From Pseudomonas sp. ATCC 13867 (lineage in GTDB: Bacteria; Pseudomonadota; Gammaproteobacteria; Pseudomonadales; Pseudomonadaceae), in NCBI RefSeq assembly GCF_000349845.1, contig NC_020829.1:5215001-5279000 (forward strand): a stretch of 64,000 nt of DNA, in the 5' to 3' direction. The position numbers were made by a program, and so were the translations under genes. A model generated the notes under the pieces. The model was not told where the DNA came from, did not search any database, and saw only the letters and a list, made by a program, of their open reading frames with translations. Shown here in pieces: positions 1 through 9,453 of this stretch; the first letter of the stretch is position 1, and the number at the start of each line of letters is the position of its first letter.

Positions 1-35
1 GCGGATATTCGTCAGCCGAGGGAACGAGGTCTTTC

Positions 36-58
36 GTAGGAGCGAGCTCGCTCGCGAA
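36..58. repeat. Single REP palindrome
   Basis: One arm of the GTAGGAGCGAGC/GCTCGCGAA repeat that recurs about ten more times in the window. Here the centre is GAGCTCGCTC rather than GAGCTTGCTC, and no partner in inverted orientation is visible nearby, so it is a solitary REP rather than a REPIN. It lies between the window edge and the 3' end of the first gene. Confidence 0.8.
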
Positions 59-214
59 CCGCCTAGCACCGTGCCTTGCAAGTTTTCGAGAAAACCCATC
101 CATTCAGGGCTCGGGGCACCTCGCTCGGGCGAAAGAATACATAGGCGGTAATGCCGTTCACTCATCTGCTTCTTAAGTGAAGCACATTAGGTTATGAGCC
201 AAGAAATTAATTGA

Positions 215-1234
215 CTATCTACTTCCCCTTGACGCAGAGTCAAAAATCTGAGCATAGATTGCCAACTCACTATCCCCAGTAACGGTATATAGACCATTAA
301 GAAGAACAATATGAATCATGTGATAGAAAGCATTAAATTTGGCCTTCTCAGTTCCGTACGTATACACACTCAGGTCATACATGCTTGCACCACCGACCGA
401 ATAGAGTGGAAGAACCTTCTTCAATGATTTCAGATTTTCATCAAAATAGTAACAAGCTGACGCCCTATCTGAATAAGGACTAGACTTACACCAATCATAG
501 AGACCTATGAGCGTAAACATTAATCCATTAAGAGTATATGGAGTAATTTCAGCTGGATACTCCTCTAGCCACATGTACCGACCAAGGCCATCTCCAAGCT
601 CGGCGAGAGTAGTTCTAACTCCACCGTTTTCCTTCTTAACTTTAAGAAACGCGAACGCTTTTGCCGCACCTTTTGCGTATCTCTCGTCCCCAGTAGTATT
701 CCATGCCCTAACATATGCGCTGATGGCACTGCCTTGGCCGAGCGCGGAAACCCAGCCTGGTTTAAACTCCGGCATTGGCCATATGCGGAAGGAGTAATCA
801 TAACGAAATGCACCGTCATCACTCTGCAGCTCAATTAGCTTATCGGCAGCCACTTTGATCTTCTTAGCCGCCGACATGTCTCCATTGATGACTATAGAAT
901 GCTCACGAAGGATAAACTGTGACAACGTGACAGGGTTGTAATGATACGTCCGCTGACTTTCTCCTGGCTTCTCATATGAAACCATCGGCATCCCGAAACT
1001 ATCGAACTTGAAGGTCGGTGATGAGTACGAGGCCTTAAGAACATCCATATTAAAATATTTACCACTAGGGCTATATCTAACCGCATACTTCGCCGGCTCA
1101 TATTTTGCGGACTGGTATGAGTCAAACATCCGCAATGAATCCGCTTCATGCCCGAACGTCAACGGGGGAAGAGACGCTGCGCTCACATCATGAACGACCA
1201 GCATTGAGATAAGCCCTAACCAAATTGCGCGCAT
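215..1234 (-). CDS. Exported D-glucuronyl C5-epimerase-like protein
   Basis: A 339-residue protein with a clear N-terminal signal peptide (hydrophobic stretch ending around VSAAS, residue 20). The second half carries the features of the D-glucuronyl C5-epimerase C-terminal (alpha/alpha barrel) family: a W-x-S-ALGQG segment near residue 162, repeated TGD-Y helices, and the EEYP...TPYTLNGLMFTLIGLYDW block around 225-248. In that family the enzyme flips glucuronic to iduronic acid in a polymer; here the substrate is unknown. The start is well supported by a GGAGG four bases upstream of the ATG. The gene is visibly richer in A and T than everything to its right and lies beside an IS66 wreck and the rhamnose operon, which suggests transfer with a surface-polysaccharide locus. 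Family is fairly sure; the reaction is inferred. Confidence 0.75.
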   Translation of the reverse strand: MRAIWLGLISMLVVHDVSAASLPPLTFGHEADSLRMFDSYQSAKYEPAKYAVRYSPSGKYFNMDVLKASYSSPTFKFDSFGMPMVSYEKPGESQRTYHYNPVTLSQFILREHSIVINGDMSAAKKIKVAADKLIELQSDDGAFRYDYSFRIWPMPEFKPGWVSALGQGSAISAYVRAWNTTGDERYAKGAAKAFAFLKVKKENGGVRTTLAELGDGLGRYMWLEEYPAEITPYTLNGLMFTLIGLYDWCKSSPYSDRASACYYFDENLKSLKKVLPLYSVGGASMYDLSVYTYGTEKAKFNAFYHMIHIVLLNGLYTVTGDSELAIYAQIFDSASRGSR

Positions 1235-1381
1235 GCGACCTCCATTCTAAACAGGGGACGCATAGTATCATCTAGCCACCAACATCGTTTTGAATCTGGT
1301 ACTGGCAGAGCCGGTTTGGCCTACCGTCGCTCAATTGCACGTCATCGTGCTGCCGTTATTGCGGGGCAAGAACACAGAAGC

Positions 1382-1413
1382 CTCACCCTTCGCCAGATAT
1401 AGAGAAGGGTGAG
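1382..1413. repeat. 10-bp inverted repeat hairpin
   Basis: CTCACCCTTC and GAAGGGTGAG form a perfect 10-bp stem around a 12-base loop. It lies just beyond the 3' end of the IS66 transposase wreck and upstream of the epimerase-like gene. It may be a terminator or a remnant of the element's end; there is no clear T-run on either side. Confidence 0.6.
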
Positions 1414-1424
1414 ATGGATATGCG

Positions 1425-2180
1425 TGTCGGTAGGCAGTTCCAGGGCAGCAGCGCTTCGTAATCCTCGGAGCGCTGTGCCATTGACGGACGTTCAAAGGGT
1501 GCAGCGCAGCCAGGCATAAGGCTCCTGTCCGTTGGCCCTTGGTGGTTTCAATCAGGGTGTAGAGTTGTGCACTGGTTGTGTCGCCCTTGGGAATGCCGCT
1601 GAGCGGCCAGCTCTTGTTCTCGATCACGAAGGGGTGGATGGCATTCCCGGCATGGTTGTCATCGATGGGCAGATGCCCGCCTTCGACGTAGCGCCCCAAT
1701 CGACTCCAGTTGTCGCCAAGTAGCTCAGCGCCTTGCCCAGAACGGTCCTCCCGACAACCTGCGGCTCATATCCAACCAAGCCTTGAGTTGATCCAGCAGC
1801 GGCAGACCATGTTGCCGGCGAGCAATCAGGCGTTCGCAGTCGACGGTCTCTTTCAGATCGCGTTCGATGCCATAGAGTTTGTTAGTCAGGTTCCGTTCCA
1901 TATCGGCACGGCTAGTTGTCTTGCCCTTGGGTTGTACCTCTTACGCCTCGGCAAACTCGTGCCGAGTGTGGGCCCAGAAAGCCAGGCGTTCGATCTCCGC
2001 ATGCGCGGCAACGGTGTTGTAGCCAGCATAGTCGCCAATCGGCAGGTGACCACAATAGCTGGCGAGCAGGCGCAACAGCACCTCCTGCGCGGTGGCTGTA
2101 GTCGAACAGTTATTGTAGAGCGCATAAACCGCACCTGCGTTGTCCGCCGCAGCGCGAACTGCATTACACCCGACCCAAAC
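1425..2180 (-). pseudogene. IS66-family transposase remnant
   Basis: Read on the minus strand, the region gives pieces of an IS66 TnpC transposase in more than one frame. From right to left they are a YCGHLPIGDYAGYNTVAAH...FWAHTRHEFAEA segment, an in-frame stop, EVQPKGKT...LTNKLYGIERDL, a frameshift near 1735, LGKALSYLA, a second shift, GRYVEGGHLPIDDNHAGNAIHPFVI with SGIPKGDTTSAQLYTLIET, and finally YEALLPWNC near 1430. These match the order of the C-terminal two thirds of IS66 transposases (DDE core, then the IDNNxAE(N/R)AIRPF block). The N-terminal part is absent, and at least one stop and two frameshifts make it non-functional. Homology may continue up to about 2240, which is almost the rmlB start codon. 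Confidence 0.85.
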
Positions 2181-2249
2181 GCCTTGCCCCTTCCCAATCT
2201 CTTCCGCTCCACCCAGAATGCAGGGGTATCCCTCATCCAGGTCCGGCCC

Positions 2250-3308
2250 ATGACCCTCCTCATAACCGGCAGCGCCGGCTTCATCGGTGCCAATTTCGTG
2301 CTGGACTGGTTCGCCAACCATGACGAACCAGTGGTCAGTCTCGATAAGCTGACCTACGCCGGCAACCTGCAGAACCTCGCAAGCCTGGAAGGAAACCCAC
2401 ACCACACCTTCGTGCACGGCGATATCGGTGATGCTGCACTGGTAAATCGTCTTCTCGCCGAGTACCGACCGCGGGCCGTGATCAACTTCGCTGCGGAATC
2501 GCACGTCGATCGCTCGATCCATGGACCGGAGGACTTCATCCAGACGAACATCGTCGGGACGTTCCACCTGCTTGAGTCGGTGCGCGGCTACTGGGGAACT
2601 CTCGGTGCGCCGGAGAAATCCGGCTTCCGCTTCCTGCATGTTTCCACTGATGAGGTCTACGGCTCGCTCGCCCCCACTGCGCCCGCCTTCACCGAACAAC
2701 ACCCCTATCAGCCCAACAGCCCCTATTCCGCATCCAAGGCGGCCTCCGACCATCTGGTCCGCGCCTATCACCACACCTACGGCCTGCCGGTACTGACCAC
2801 CAACTGCTCGAACAACTACGGGCCATTCCACTTTCCGGAGAAGCTGATCCCTCTGGTGATCCGCAATGCCCTGGCCGGAGAGACGCTGCCAATCTACGGC
2901 GACGGCCAGCAGATTCGCGATTGGCTGTACGTCAGGGACCACTGCAGTGCCATTCGCCGTGTATTGGATGCCGGACAAGTGGGCGAGACTTACAACGTTG
3001 GCGGCTGGAACGAGAAGTCCAACCTGGATGTGGTGTACCGAATCTGCGATACGCTCGACCAGGAAGCCCCGCGCAGCGATGGCCGCAGCTACCGCGAGCA
3101 GATCCGCTTCGTCAAGGACCGCCCCGGCCATGATCGTCGCTACGCCATCGACGCTACTCGGCTGGAACGGGAGCTGGGCTGGAAACCTGCGGAAACCTTC
3201 GAGAGCGGTATTGCCAAGACCGTCCGCTGGTACCTGGACAACCAGGACTGGGTAGAAAACGTGGCCAGCGGGGCCTACCGTGAATGGCTGAACAAGCAGT
3301 ACAGGTGA
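2250..3308 (+). CDS. rmlB: dTDP-glucose 4,6-dehydratase RmlB
   Basis: Second step of dTDP-L-rhamnose synthesis: NAD-dependent 4,6-dehydration of dTDP-glucose in the cytoplasm. The protein starts MTLLITGSAGFIGANF (Rossmann GxxGxxG at residues 7-13), keeps the AESHVDRSI substrate loop, the STDEVYG catalytic segment and the YSASK (YxxxK) catalytic pair of extended short-chain dehydrogenases, and ends at 352 residues, the normal length. The frame stays open for 180 codons upstream, but that stretch is antisense to the IS66 remnant, so the ATG at 2250 is taken as the start. It is the first gene of rmlBDAC, and its stop overlaps the start of rmlD. Any promoter must lie in or next to the IS66-derived DNA. 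Confidence 0.95.
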   Translation: MTLLITGSAGFIGANFVLDWFANHDEPVVSLDKLTYAGNLQNLASLEGNPHHTFVHGDIGDAALVNRLLAEYRPRAVINFAAESHVDRSIHGPEDFIQTNIVGTFHLLESVRGYWGTLGAPEKSGFRFLHVSTDEVYGSLAPTAPAFTEQHPYQPNSPYSASKAASDHLVRAYHHTYGLPVLTTNCSNNYGPFHFPEKLIPLVIRNALAGETLPIYGDGQQIRDWLYVRDHCSAIRRVLDAGQVGETYNVGGWNEKSNLDVVYRICDTLDQEAPRSDGRSYREQIRFVKDRPGHDRRYAIDATRLERELGWKPAETFESGIAKTVRWYLDNQDWVENVASGAYREWLNKQYR

Positions 3309-4210
3309 CCGACATCCTGATCCTCGGCGCCAATGGCCAGGTCGGCTGGGAGCTGCAGCGCGCCATCGCCCCCTTGGGGCGGCTGATCGTCTGTGATCGC
3401 CGGCGTGGCGATCTGGAAGACCTGGCGGGCCTGCGCGCCCTGATAAACGCAGAACGCCCCTCGATCATCCTGAACGCGGCCGCCTATACCGCAGTGGATA
3501 AGGCCGAATCTGACAGCACCCGTGCGCATCTAGTGAATGCCGAAGCCGTCGGCCTGCTGGCAGAACTGGCCGCCGATCTGGACGCCTGGCTCGTGCACTA
3601 CTCCACCGACTATGTATTTGACGGCAGCGGCAGCCAGCCCTTTCGCGAGGTCGATCCGACCGGACCACTCAACGTTTACGGGCGGACCAAGCTGGAAGGT
3701 GAGCAGGCGATTATCGCCAGCGGTTGCCGCCATCTGATCTTCCGTACCAGTTGGGTCTACGCCGCACGCGGTGCGAACTTCGCCAGGACCATGCTGCGCC
3801 TGGCAGCGGATCGCGAGGAGTTGCGCGTGATTGCCGATCAGGTCGGCGCACCGACCAGCGCCGAGTTGATCGCCGACGTCACTGCTCAGGTGCTTGCACA
3901 GTTACGCCATCGCGCTGACGCCCGATCGCTCGCCGGCCTCTATCACCTGTCCGCAGCTGGCGAGATCAGTTGGCATGGCTACGCGCGCTTCGTGATCGAG
4001 CAGGCCATTGGCCTGGGGTTGCCACTTCGTACCTCGCCAGCGCAGGTTCTGCCGATCTCGACCCAGGAGTACCCGCTGCCGGCAACGCGCCCCCACAACT
4101 CTCGACTCGATACCCGCAAGCTGCGGGAGACGTTCGGTCTGACCCTGCCTGCCTGGGAAACTCACATGAAGCGGATGCTGATCGAACTGGCAGGAGAAAA
4201 ATCCGCATGA
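3305..4210 (+). CDS. rmlD: dTDP-4-dehydrorhamnose reductase RmlD
   Basis: Last step of dTDP-L-rhamnose synthesis: NADPH-dependent reduction of dTDP-4-keto-L-rhamnose. Motifs are the nucleotide-binding [10 protein letters not shown] near the N-terminus, STDYVFDG, and YGRTKLEGE, the YxxxK catalytic pair. I place the start at the GTG at 3305, which overlaps the rmlB stop as GTGA and gives 301 residues, matching the family; an in-frame ATG at 3284 would add seven residues inside rmlB. The stop overlaps the rmlA start (ATGA), so translation of the four genes is probably coupled. Confidence 0.93.
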   Translation: MTDILILGANGQVGWELQRAIAPLGRLIVCDRRRGDLEDLAGLRALINAERPSIILNAAAYTAVDKAESDSTRAHLVNAEAVGLLAELAADLDAWLVHYSTDYVFDGSGSQPFREVDPTGPLNVYGRTKLEGEQAIIASGCRHLIFRTSWVYAARGANFARTMLRLAADREELRVIADQVGAPTSAELIADVTAQVLAQLRHRADARSLAGLYHLSAAGEISWHGYARFVIEQAIGLGLPLRTSPAQVLPISTQEYPLPATRPHNSRLDTRKLRETFGLTLPAWETHMKRMLIELAGEKSA

Positions 4211-5091
4211 AGCGGAAGGGCATCATCCTCGCCGGCGGCGCCGGCACCCGGCTGCATCCCGCCACGCTCTCAGTGTCCAAGCAGTTGTTGCCGGTCTACG
4301 ACAAACCGATGGTCTACTACCCACTCAGCACCCTGATGCTGGCAGGTATCAGGGAAATACTGATCATCACGACTCCCCAGGATGCGTCCCAATTCAAGCA
4401 TCTACTTGGCAGCGGCAAGCAATGGGGCATCGAACTGCAGTACGCCGTACAACCCTCACCGGACGGTCTGGCTCAGGCGTTCCTGATCGGCGAGCAGTTT
4501 CTGGGCGACAGCCTGAGCGCCCTGGTGCTGGGCGACAACATCTACCACGGTCACGACCTGCAGGAACTCCTTACCAACGCCACGCAACGGGTAAGCGGCG
4601 CGACCGTCTTCGCCTACCACGTACATGACCCCGAACGTTACGGCGTCGTGGAGTTCGATACCTGTGGCAAGGCCATCAGTCTCGAAGAAAAGCCGGCACG
4701 GCCCAAATCCAATTACGCGGTGACGGGGCTGTATTTCTACGACCAGCGTGTCATCGAAATCGCCAAGAGCCTCCGCCCCTCGGCACGCGGCGAACTGGAA
4801 ATCACCGATATCAATCGCATCTACCTGGAGCAAAACGATCTGTCGGTGGAAATCATGGGCCGCGGCTATGCTTGGCTGGACACCGGCACCCATGAGTCGC
4901 TGCTCGACGCCAGCCAGTTCATTGCCACCCTGGAGAACCGGCAAGGGCTCAAAGTCGCGTGTCCGGAGGAGATTGCCTTCCGCCAGGGCTGGATCAGCCC
5001 CGAAGACTTGCAACGCCTGGCTGCACCACTCTCCAGGAGCGGCTACGGCCTGTATCTCCAACGCCTTCTGACGCAAACGGTCTACCGATGA
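4207..5091 (+). CDS. rmlA: Glucose-1-phosphate thymidylyltransferase RmlA
   Basis: First committed step of dTDP-rhamnose synthesis: dTTP plus glucose-1-phosphate gives dTDP-glucose and pyrophosphate. The N-terminal nucleotidyltransferase signature [13 protein letters not shown]...[12 protein letters not shown] is intact, as are the [13 protein letters not shown] metal-binding region, [20 protein letters not shown] and [15 protein letters not shown]. At 294 residues it has normal length for the large homotetrameric RmlA type that is feedback-inhibited by dTDP-rhamnose. ATG overlaps the rmlD stop, and the rmlA stop overlaps the rmlC start, both as ATGA. Confidence 0.96.
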   Translation: MKRKGIILAGGAGTRLHPATLSVSKQLLPVYDKPMVYYPLSTLMLAGIREILIITTPQDASQFKHLLGSGKQWGIELQYAVQPSPDGLAQAFLIGEQFLGDSLSALVLGDNIYHGHDLQELLTNATQRVSGATVFAYHVHDPERYGVVEFDTCGKAISLEEKPARPKSNYAVTGLYFYDQRVIEIAKSLRPSARGELEITDINRIYLEQNDLSVEIMGRGYAWLDTGTHESLLDASQFIATLENRQGLKVACPEEIAFRQGWISPEDLQRLAAPLSRSGYGLYLQRLLTQTVYR

Positions 5092-5633
5092 AAGCCACCC
5101 CGTTGACTATCCCCGATGTTCTAGTGATCGAACCTCAAGTCTTCGGTGACAGCCGTGGCTTCTTCTTCGAAAGCTACAACCAGCAGAAATTCGAACAGGC
5201 GATCGCCCGCCAGATCCATTTCGTGCAAGACAATCACTCGCGTTCGTCCCGCGGCGTGCTGCGCGGGCTGCACTACCAGATACAGCAGCCCCAGGGAAAA
5301 CTGGTACGTGTCGTCCGAGGCGAGGTATTCGACGTCGCCGTGGACCTGCGCCGCAGTTCACCGACCTTCGGCCAGTGGGTCGGCCAGGTCCTCAGCGAAG
5401 AGAACAAGCTGCAGATGTGGATTCCCGAGGGATTCGCCCACGGTTTCCTGGTGCTCAGCGAAAGCGCCGAGTTTCTCTACAAGACCACGGACTTCTGGGC
5501 GCCGGAGCATGAGCGCTGCATCGCCTGGAACGATCCGGAGCTTGCCATCGACTGGCCTCTCGACGCAGAGCCGGCGCTGTCCGGGAAGGACCGCGAAGGG
5601 CTCCGTCTGGCGGCTGCCGAACTCTTCGACTGA
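5088..5633 (+). CDS. rmlC: dTDP-4-dehydrorhamnose 3,5-epimerase RmlC
   Basis: Third step of dTDP-L-rhamnose synthesis: double epimerisation at C3 and C5, without cofactor, in a cupin fold. The 181-residue protein has [11 protein letters not shown], the [10 protein letters not shown] block with the catalytic His, [18 protein letters not shown] and [13 protein letters not shown]. It completes the operon in the order B-D-A-C, which is the order found in P. aeruginosa and is followed there too by a DctB/DctD-like pair. About 120 non-coding bases follow before the sensor kinase. Confidence 0.95.
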   Translation: MKATPLTIPDVLVIEPQVFGDSRGFFFESYNQQKFEQAIARQIHFVQDNHSRSSRGVLRGLHYQIQQPQGKLVRVVRGEVFDVAVDLRRSSPTFGQWVGQVLSEENKLQMWIPEGFAHGFLVLSESAEFLYKTTDFWAPEHERCIAWNDPELAIDWPLDAEPALSGKDREGLRLAAAELFD

Positions 5634-5756
5634 AACATCCAGGGCGAGGCGAGCATCGAGGGGTATCCATACCGGCCAGGCAAAGCGGGCCGGTTCGCAT
5701 GATGCAGCCCGCCGGCCTTGATCGGTGTAGCATCCACAGCGAACACGCCCCATACG

Positions 5757-7568
5757 ATGTATGCCGACTTGAACCATCACCTCACACGCTGGCGCTCGCT
5801 GGCCCTTCTCGCCTTACTGCTGGCGCCGCTGCTCTGGCCCCTCCACCACTTCGCCGAGCGTTACTACAGCGAACAACTGGCCGAGCAGAACCAGCAGACC
5901 CTCGACCTGTACGTCGCCAACCTGCTCGGCACCCTGCGCCGTTACGAGGACCTGCCGCCGATCCTCGGCGAGCTGCCAACTCTTCGCGCCGCGCTGCAGG
6001 CGCCTGATAGCGTCACCGCACAGAACGCCGCCAACTCCGAACTGCAACGCATCCGCGGGCGTACCGGGGCGGACGTCATTTATCTGATACAGGCGGACGG
6101 CATGACCCACGCCGCCTCCAACTGGGATCAGCCGGACAGTTTTGTCGGCCGCAACTTCGCCTTTCGTCCCTACTACAAGGAGGCGGCTCAAGGTCAGCAA
6201 GGGCGTTTCTTCGGCCTGGGCACCACCTCCAAGCGACGCGGTTACTACTTCGCCAGCGACGTGCGCGAAGGCGGAAAGCTGCTGGGCGTGCTGGTGGTAA
6301 AGGTCGACCTGGAACACATGGAGCAGCTCTGGGGCAACACGCCGGAGCAATTGCTGGTCATGGACTCCAACGGCGTGGTCATCCTGTCTTCCAGCGACGC
6401 GTGGCGTTTCCATACCGCGAAGGAGCTATCGCCTGCCAAGCAGCGCGAAATCGCCGAGAACATTCCTTATCCGGTGCTCCACCCGGCACCGTTGAAGATC
6501 AACCAGCGCCGCTGGATCAGCCAGAGTCGCCTTCTGCCGGAAACCGGCTGGACAGTGAGCATCTATACCCCCCGCACCCAGGTGGACGGCCCGGTGCGCA
6601 GCGTCGTGCTGATCGGCGCAGCCACCCTCGTCGCGCTGCTCCTGCTGCTGTCGCTGCTGACCATCAGCCGCCGCCACTACCTGGAGCGCATCGAGCTGGA
6701 AGAACAGGCCAAGCACGAACTGGAGCTGCGCGTACAGGAACGCACCCAGGAACTGGAAGACGCCAACACCCGCTTGCAGGAAGAGGTCAGCAACCGCGAA
6801 CAGGCGCAACGCGAGCTGATGCACGCCCAGGATGAAGTCGTACAGGCCGGCAAGCTGACCGCCCTGGGCACCATGTCCGCCAGCATCAGCCACGAGCTCA
6901 ACCAGCCGCTGGCGGCGATCCGCAGCTATGCCGACAACGCCCGCGTGCTGCTCGACCATGAACGCTACGACGATGCACGCGGCAACCTGCAGCAGATCGG
7001 CGAACTGACCGGGCGCATGGCCTCGATCATCGGCCATCTCAAGGCCTATGCCCGTGGCGCACGGCGCGCGCCGGAGAACGTCGCGCTGCAACCGGCGATC
7101 AACGATGCCCTGGCGCTGGTCGCGCCGCGCCGGCAAGCGATGAACGTCGAGCTACTGCGCGATCTGCCAGATGCGGCGATCTGGGTACAGGCCGGCGAGA
7201 CCCGGCTACGACAGGTTCTTTCCAACCTGCTCTCCAACGCCCTCGACGCGCTCACCGAAAAGGCACCGCCGCGCCGCATCTGGCTGACCGCCGAGCAGAC
7301 GCCGGAGCGCATCATCCTGTCGCTGCGCGACAACGGCCCCGGTTTCTCCGAGCAGGCGCTGGCCCATGCTCGCGAACCCTTCTTTACCACCAAGACCAGT
7401 GCCAAGGGCCTCGGCCTCGGCCTGGCCATCTGCGACACCTTGTTACGTACTCTCGGTGGGCATCTGGAATTGGGCAATCACCCCGAAGGCGGCGCTCTCG
7501 TACAATTGCACCTGTTGCCGGGCATTCCCGGCGTGACTTCGACGCCGCAAGAGGAAACCCGCGCATGA
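5757..7568 (+). CDS. dctB: DctB-type sensor histidine kinase
   Basis: Membrane sensor kinase of about 603 residues. It has a first transmembrane helix near residues 13-30, a large periplasmic Cache/PAS-like sensor domain (YLIQADGMTHAASNW, RPYYKEAAQG), a second helix near 285-305, a coiled-coil linker (ELRVQERTQELEDANTRLQ), a HisKA domain with the phospho-acceptor His in SASISHELNQPLAAIRSY, and a HATPase domain (NLLSNALDAL, DNGPGF, KGLGLGLAI). In the DctB family the periplasmic domain senses C4-dicarboxylates. An upstream in-frame TTG at 5718 exists, but the ATG at 5757 gives the expected N-terminus. The stop overlaps the response-regulator start as ATGA. No dicarboxylate transporter genes lie beside it, so the ligand is inferred only from the family. 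Confidence 0.85.
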   Translation: MYADLNHHLTRWRSLALLALLLAPLLWPLHHFAERYYSEQLAEQNQQTLDLYVANLLGTLRRYEDLPPILGELPTLRAALQAPDSVTAQNAANSELQRIRGRTGADVIYLIQADGMTHAASNWDQPDSFVGRNFAFRPYYKEAAQGQQGRFFGLGTTSKRRGYYFASDVREGGKLLGVLVVKVDLEHMEQLWGNTPEQLLVMDSNGVVILSSSDAWRFHTAKELSPAKQREIAENIPYPVLHPAPLKINQRRWISQSRLLPETGWTVSIYTPRTQVDGPVRSVVLIGAATLVALLLLLSLLTISRRHYLERIELEEQAKHELELRVQERTQELEDANTRLQEEVSNREQAQRELMHAQDEVVQAGKLTALGTMSASISHELNQPLAAIRSYADNARVLLDHERYDDARGNLQQIGELTGRMASIIGHLKAYARGARRAPENVALQPAINDALALVAPRRQAMNVELLRDLPDAAIWVQAGETRLRQVLSNLLSNALDALTEKAPPRRIWLTAEQTPERIILSLRDNGPGFSEQALAHAREPFFTTKTSAKGLGLGLAICDTLLRTLGGHLELGNHPEGGALVQLHLLPGIPGVTSTPQEETRA

Positions 7569-8959
7569 GTTCGACAGCGCCCTTCGACTCCACCACCCAG
7601 GTGCTGTTGATCGACGACGACCCCCACTTGCGCCAGGCGCTGTGCCAGACCCTCGACCTGGCCGGCTTCAAGGTCGTCGCCCTGGCCGATGCGCGCCAAC
7701 TCGATACGCAGCAGGCACGGGACTGGCCCGGCGTGATCGTCAGCGATATCCGCATGCCCGGCATCGACGGCCTGCAACTGCTGGAGCAGTTGCACGCGCA
7801 GGACGCCGAGCTGCCGGTGATCCTGGTTACCGGCCACGGCGACGTCCCGCTGGCGGTCAAGGCCATGCGCTCGGGTGCCTACGACTTCCTGGAAAAACCT
7901 TTCCCCAGCGATGCATTGCTCGACAGCGTACGCCGTGCCCTCGATGTGCGCCGGCTGGTGCTGGAGAACCGCAGCCTGCGCCTGGCGCTGTCCGAACAGA
8001 AGGAATTGCGCGGCCGCCTGGTTGGCCAGTCAGCACCGATGCAGCGCTTGCAGCAGCAGGTCGCCTCGCTGGCGGCGATCCAGGCCGACGTGCTCATCCT
8101 CGGCGAAACCGGTTCGGGCAAGGAAGTGGTTGCCCGTGCCCTGCACGACCTGTCGAGCCGGCGCGACGGTCCCTTCGTTGCCATCAATGCCGGCGCGCTG
8201 GCCGAGTCGGTGGTGGAAAGCGAGCTGTTCGGCCATGAGCAAGGCGCCTTCACCGGCGCGCAGAAACGGCGCATCGGCAAGTTCGAATACGCCAACGGCG
8301 GCACCTTGTTCCTCGATGAGATCGAGAGCATGAGCCTGGACGTGCAGGTCAAGCTGCTGCGCCTGCTGCAGGAGCGCACCGTCGAGCGCCTGGGCTCCAA
8401 CCAGCTCATTGCGCTGGACATCCGTATCATCGCGGCGACCAAGGAGGACCTGCGCCTGGCCTCCGATGAGGGCCGTTTCCGCGCCGACCTTTATTACCGC
8501 CTGAACGTCGCCAGCCTGCGCATCCCGCCGCTGCGCGAGCGGGGCGACGACATCCTCCTGCTGTTCCAGCACTTCGTCGAACGCGGAGCCCAACGACATG
8601 GCCTGACAGCGCGCGCCCTGGACTCCGCACAACGCGCACAACTGCTCGCCCACGGCTGGCCGGGCAACGTACGGGAGTTGCAGAACGCCGCGGAGCGTTA
8701 CGCACTGGGACTGGACCTGGGGTTGGACGAAGGCGGCGCCCAAGGAGCGCCAGCCATCGCCGACGGAGGGCTGAACGAACAGGTGGAAGCCTTCGAGCGC
8801 TCGCTGATCGCCGCGGAGATGGGCCGCCCGCACAACTCGCTGCGCAGCCTTGCCGAAGCCCTGGGCGTGCCGCGCAAGACCCTGCACGACAAGCTGCGCA
8901 AACACGGGCTGCTGTTCTCCGGCAGTGGCGGAAATTCCGCCGACGATGGCGACAACTGA
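7565..8959 (+). CDS. dctD: DctD-type sigma-54-dependent response regulator
   Basis: NtrC-class activator of 464 residues. The receiver domain (about 11-125) has LIDDD and the phospho-acceptor Asp61 in VSDIRMPGIDG. The AAA+ domain has Walker A GETGSGKE at 180-187, the sigma-54 contact loop GAFTGA at 227-232 and GGTLFLDEIESM. A Fis-type helix-turn-helix (NSLRSLAEALGVPRKTLHDKL) sits at the C-terminus. It should be phosphorylated by the overlapping sensor kinase and activate RpoN promoters, classically those of C4-dicarboxylate uptake genes. Its targets are not in this window. Confidence 0.9.
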   Translation: MSSTAPFDSTTQVLLIDDDPHLRQALCQTLDLAGFKVVALADARQLDTQQARDWPGVIVSDIRMPGIDGLQLLEQLHAQDAELPVILVTGHGDVPLAVKAMRSGAYDFLEKPFPSDALLDSVRRALDVRRLVLENRSLRLALSEQKELRGRLVGQSAPMQRLQQQVASLAAIQADVLILGETGSGKEVVARALHDLSSRRDGPFVAINAGALAESVVESELFGHEQGAFTGAQKRRIGKFEYANGGTLFLDEIESMSLDVQVKLLRLLQERTVERLGSNQLIALDIRIIAATKEDLRLASDEGRFRADLYYRLNVASLRIPPLRERGDDILLLFQHFVERGAQRHGLTARALDSAQRAQLLAHGWPGNVRELQNAAERYALGLDLGLDEGGAQGAPAIADGGLNEQVEAFERSLIAAEMGRPHNSLRSLAEALGVPRKTLHDKLRKHGLLFSGSGGNSADDGDN

Positions 8960-9453
8960 GCAAGAATCCGCCTATCTGGTTAACCACTTCATCACGCAGA
9001 GCCCGGAAGCCGGGGCTACGGCGTGCTGGCACAGCCCTTGCTCTTCATTTATCCAGTGCGCGTTGCGCATTGCTTCGTGCCGCACCCGCTTGCGGCACGC
9101 CCTCCGGGCCACGAACCCGGCGGTGTCCTTCAGGCTTCTTGCCATCTCGCGCCTGCGATTCGACAGGCGCATCGCCGGGTGCAGTGATCCTGCCCCGGCC
9201 AATTTTCCCTCCTCGCAGCTTCGTTCAGGACTTTCCTACATAACGGTCTTGTGCCTCCCTGTATCTGCAAATCAAGCGCAACGGCGCGTCCTGCGCGGGC
9301 CTGCGAATTCGACTGCCATGCTGCGGTCATGAAACCACGCTCAAATCTTCACGAAATCCCCTCTAAATCGGGCGCTAATGCAAAACCTCTCCTATGGTTT
9401 ATGCGGGGTGGGCAGAGCAGGAAGTACTGCCCAATACATTGGATAGCAAGCTA
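8960..9453. other. Intergenic region between dctD and the arc promoter
   Basis: About 490 bases with no convincing gene. A perfect 7-bp stem with an 8-base loop (GTGCCGC...GCGGCAC) lies at 9077-9098 and could end dctBD transcription or belong to a repeat. A 76-codon frame on the minus strand (8972-9202) has no recognisable domain and no good ribosome site. In P. aeruginosa PAO1 the dctPQM transporter genes occupy this interval; no trace of them is seen here. Confidence 0.5.

Noticed and set aside
1710-2249. Open frame continuing 180 codons upstream of rmlB
   Set aside because: It is antisense to the IS66 remnant, has no homology to the family, and the ATG at 2250 gives the exact usual length and N-terminus.
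1941-3131. Long minus-strand open frame across rmlB
   Set aside because: Only its last 80 codons carry meaning (IS66 remnant). The rest is a shadow of rmlB in GC-rich DNA.
8972-9202. 76-codon minus-strand frame between dctD and arcD
   Set aside because: No recognisable domain and no ribosome site; it covers a palindrome and is probably chance.
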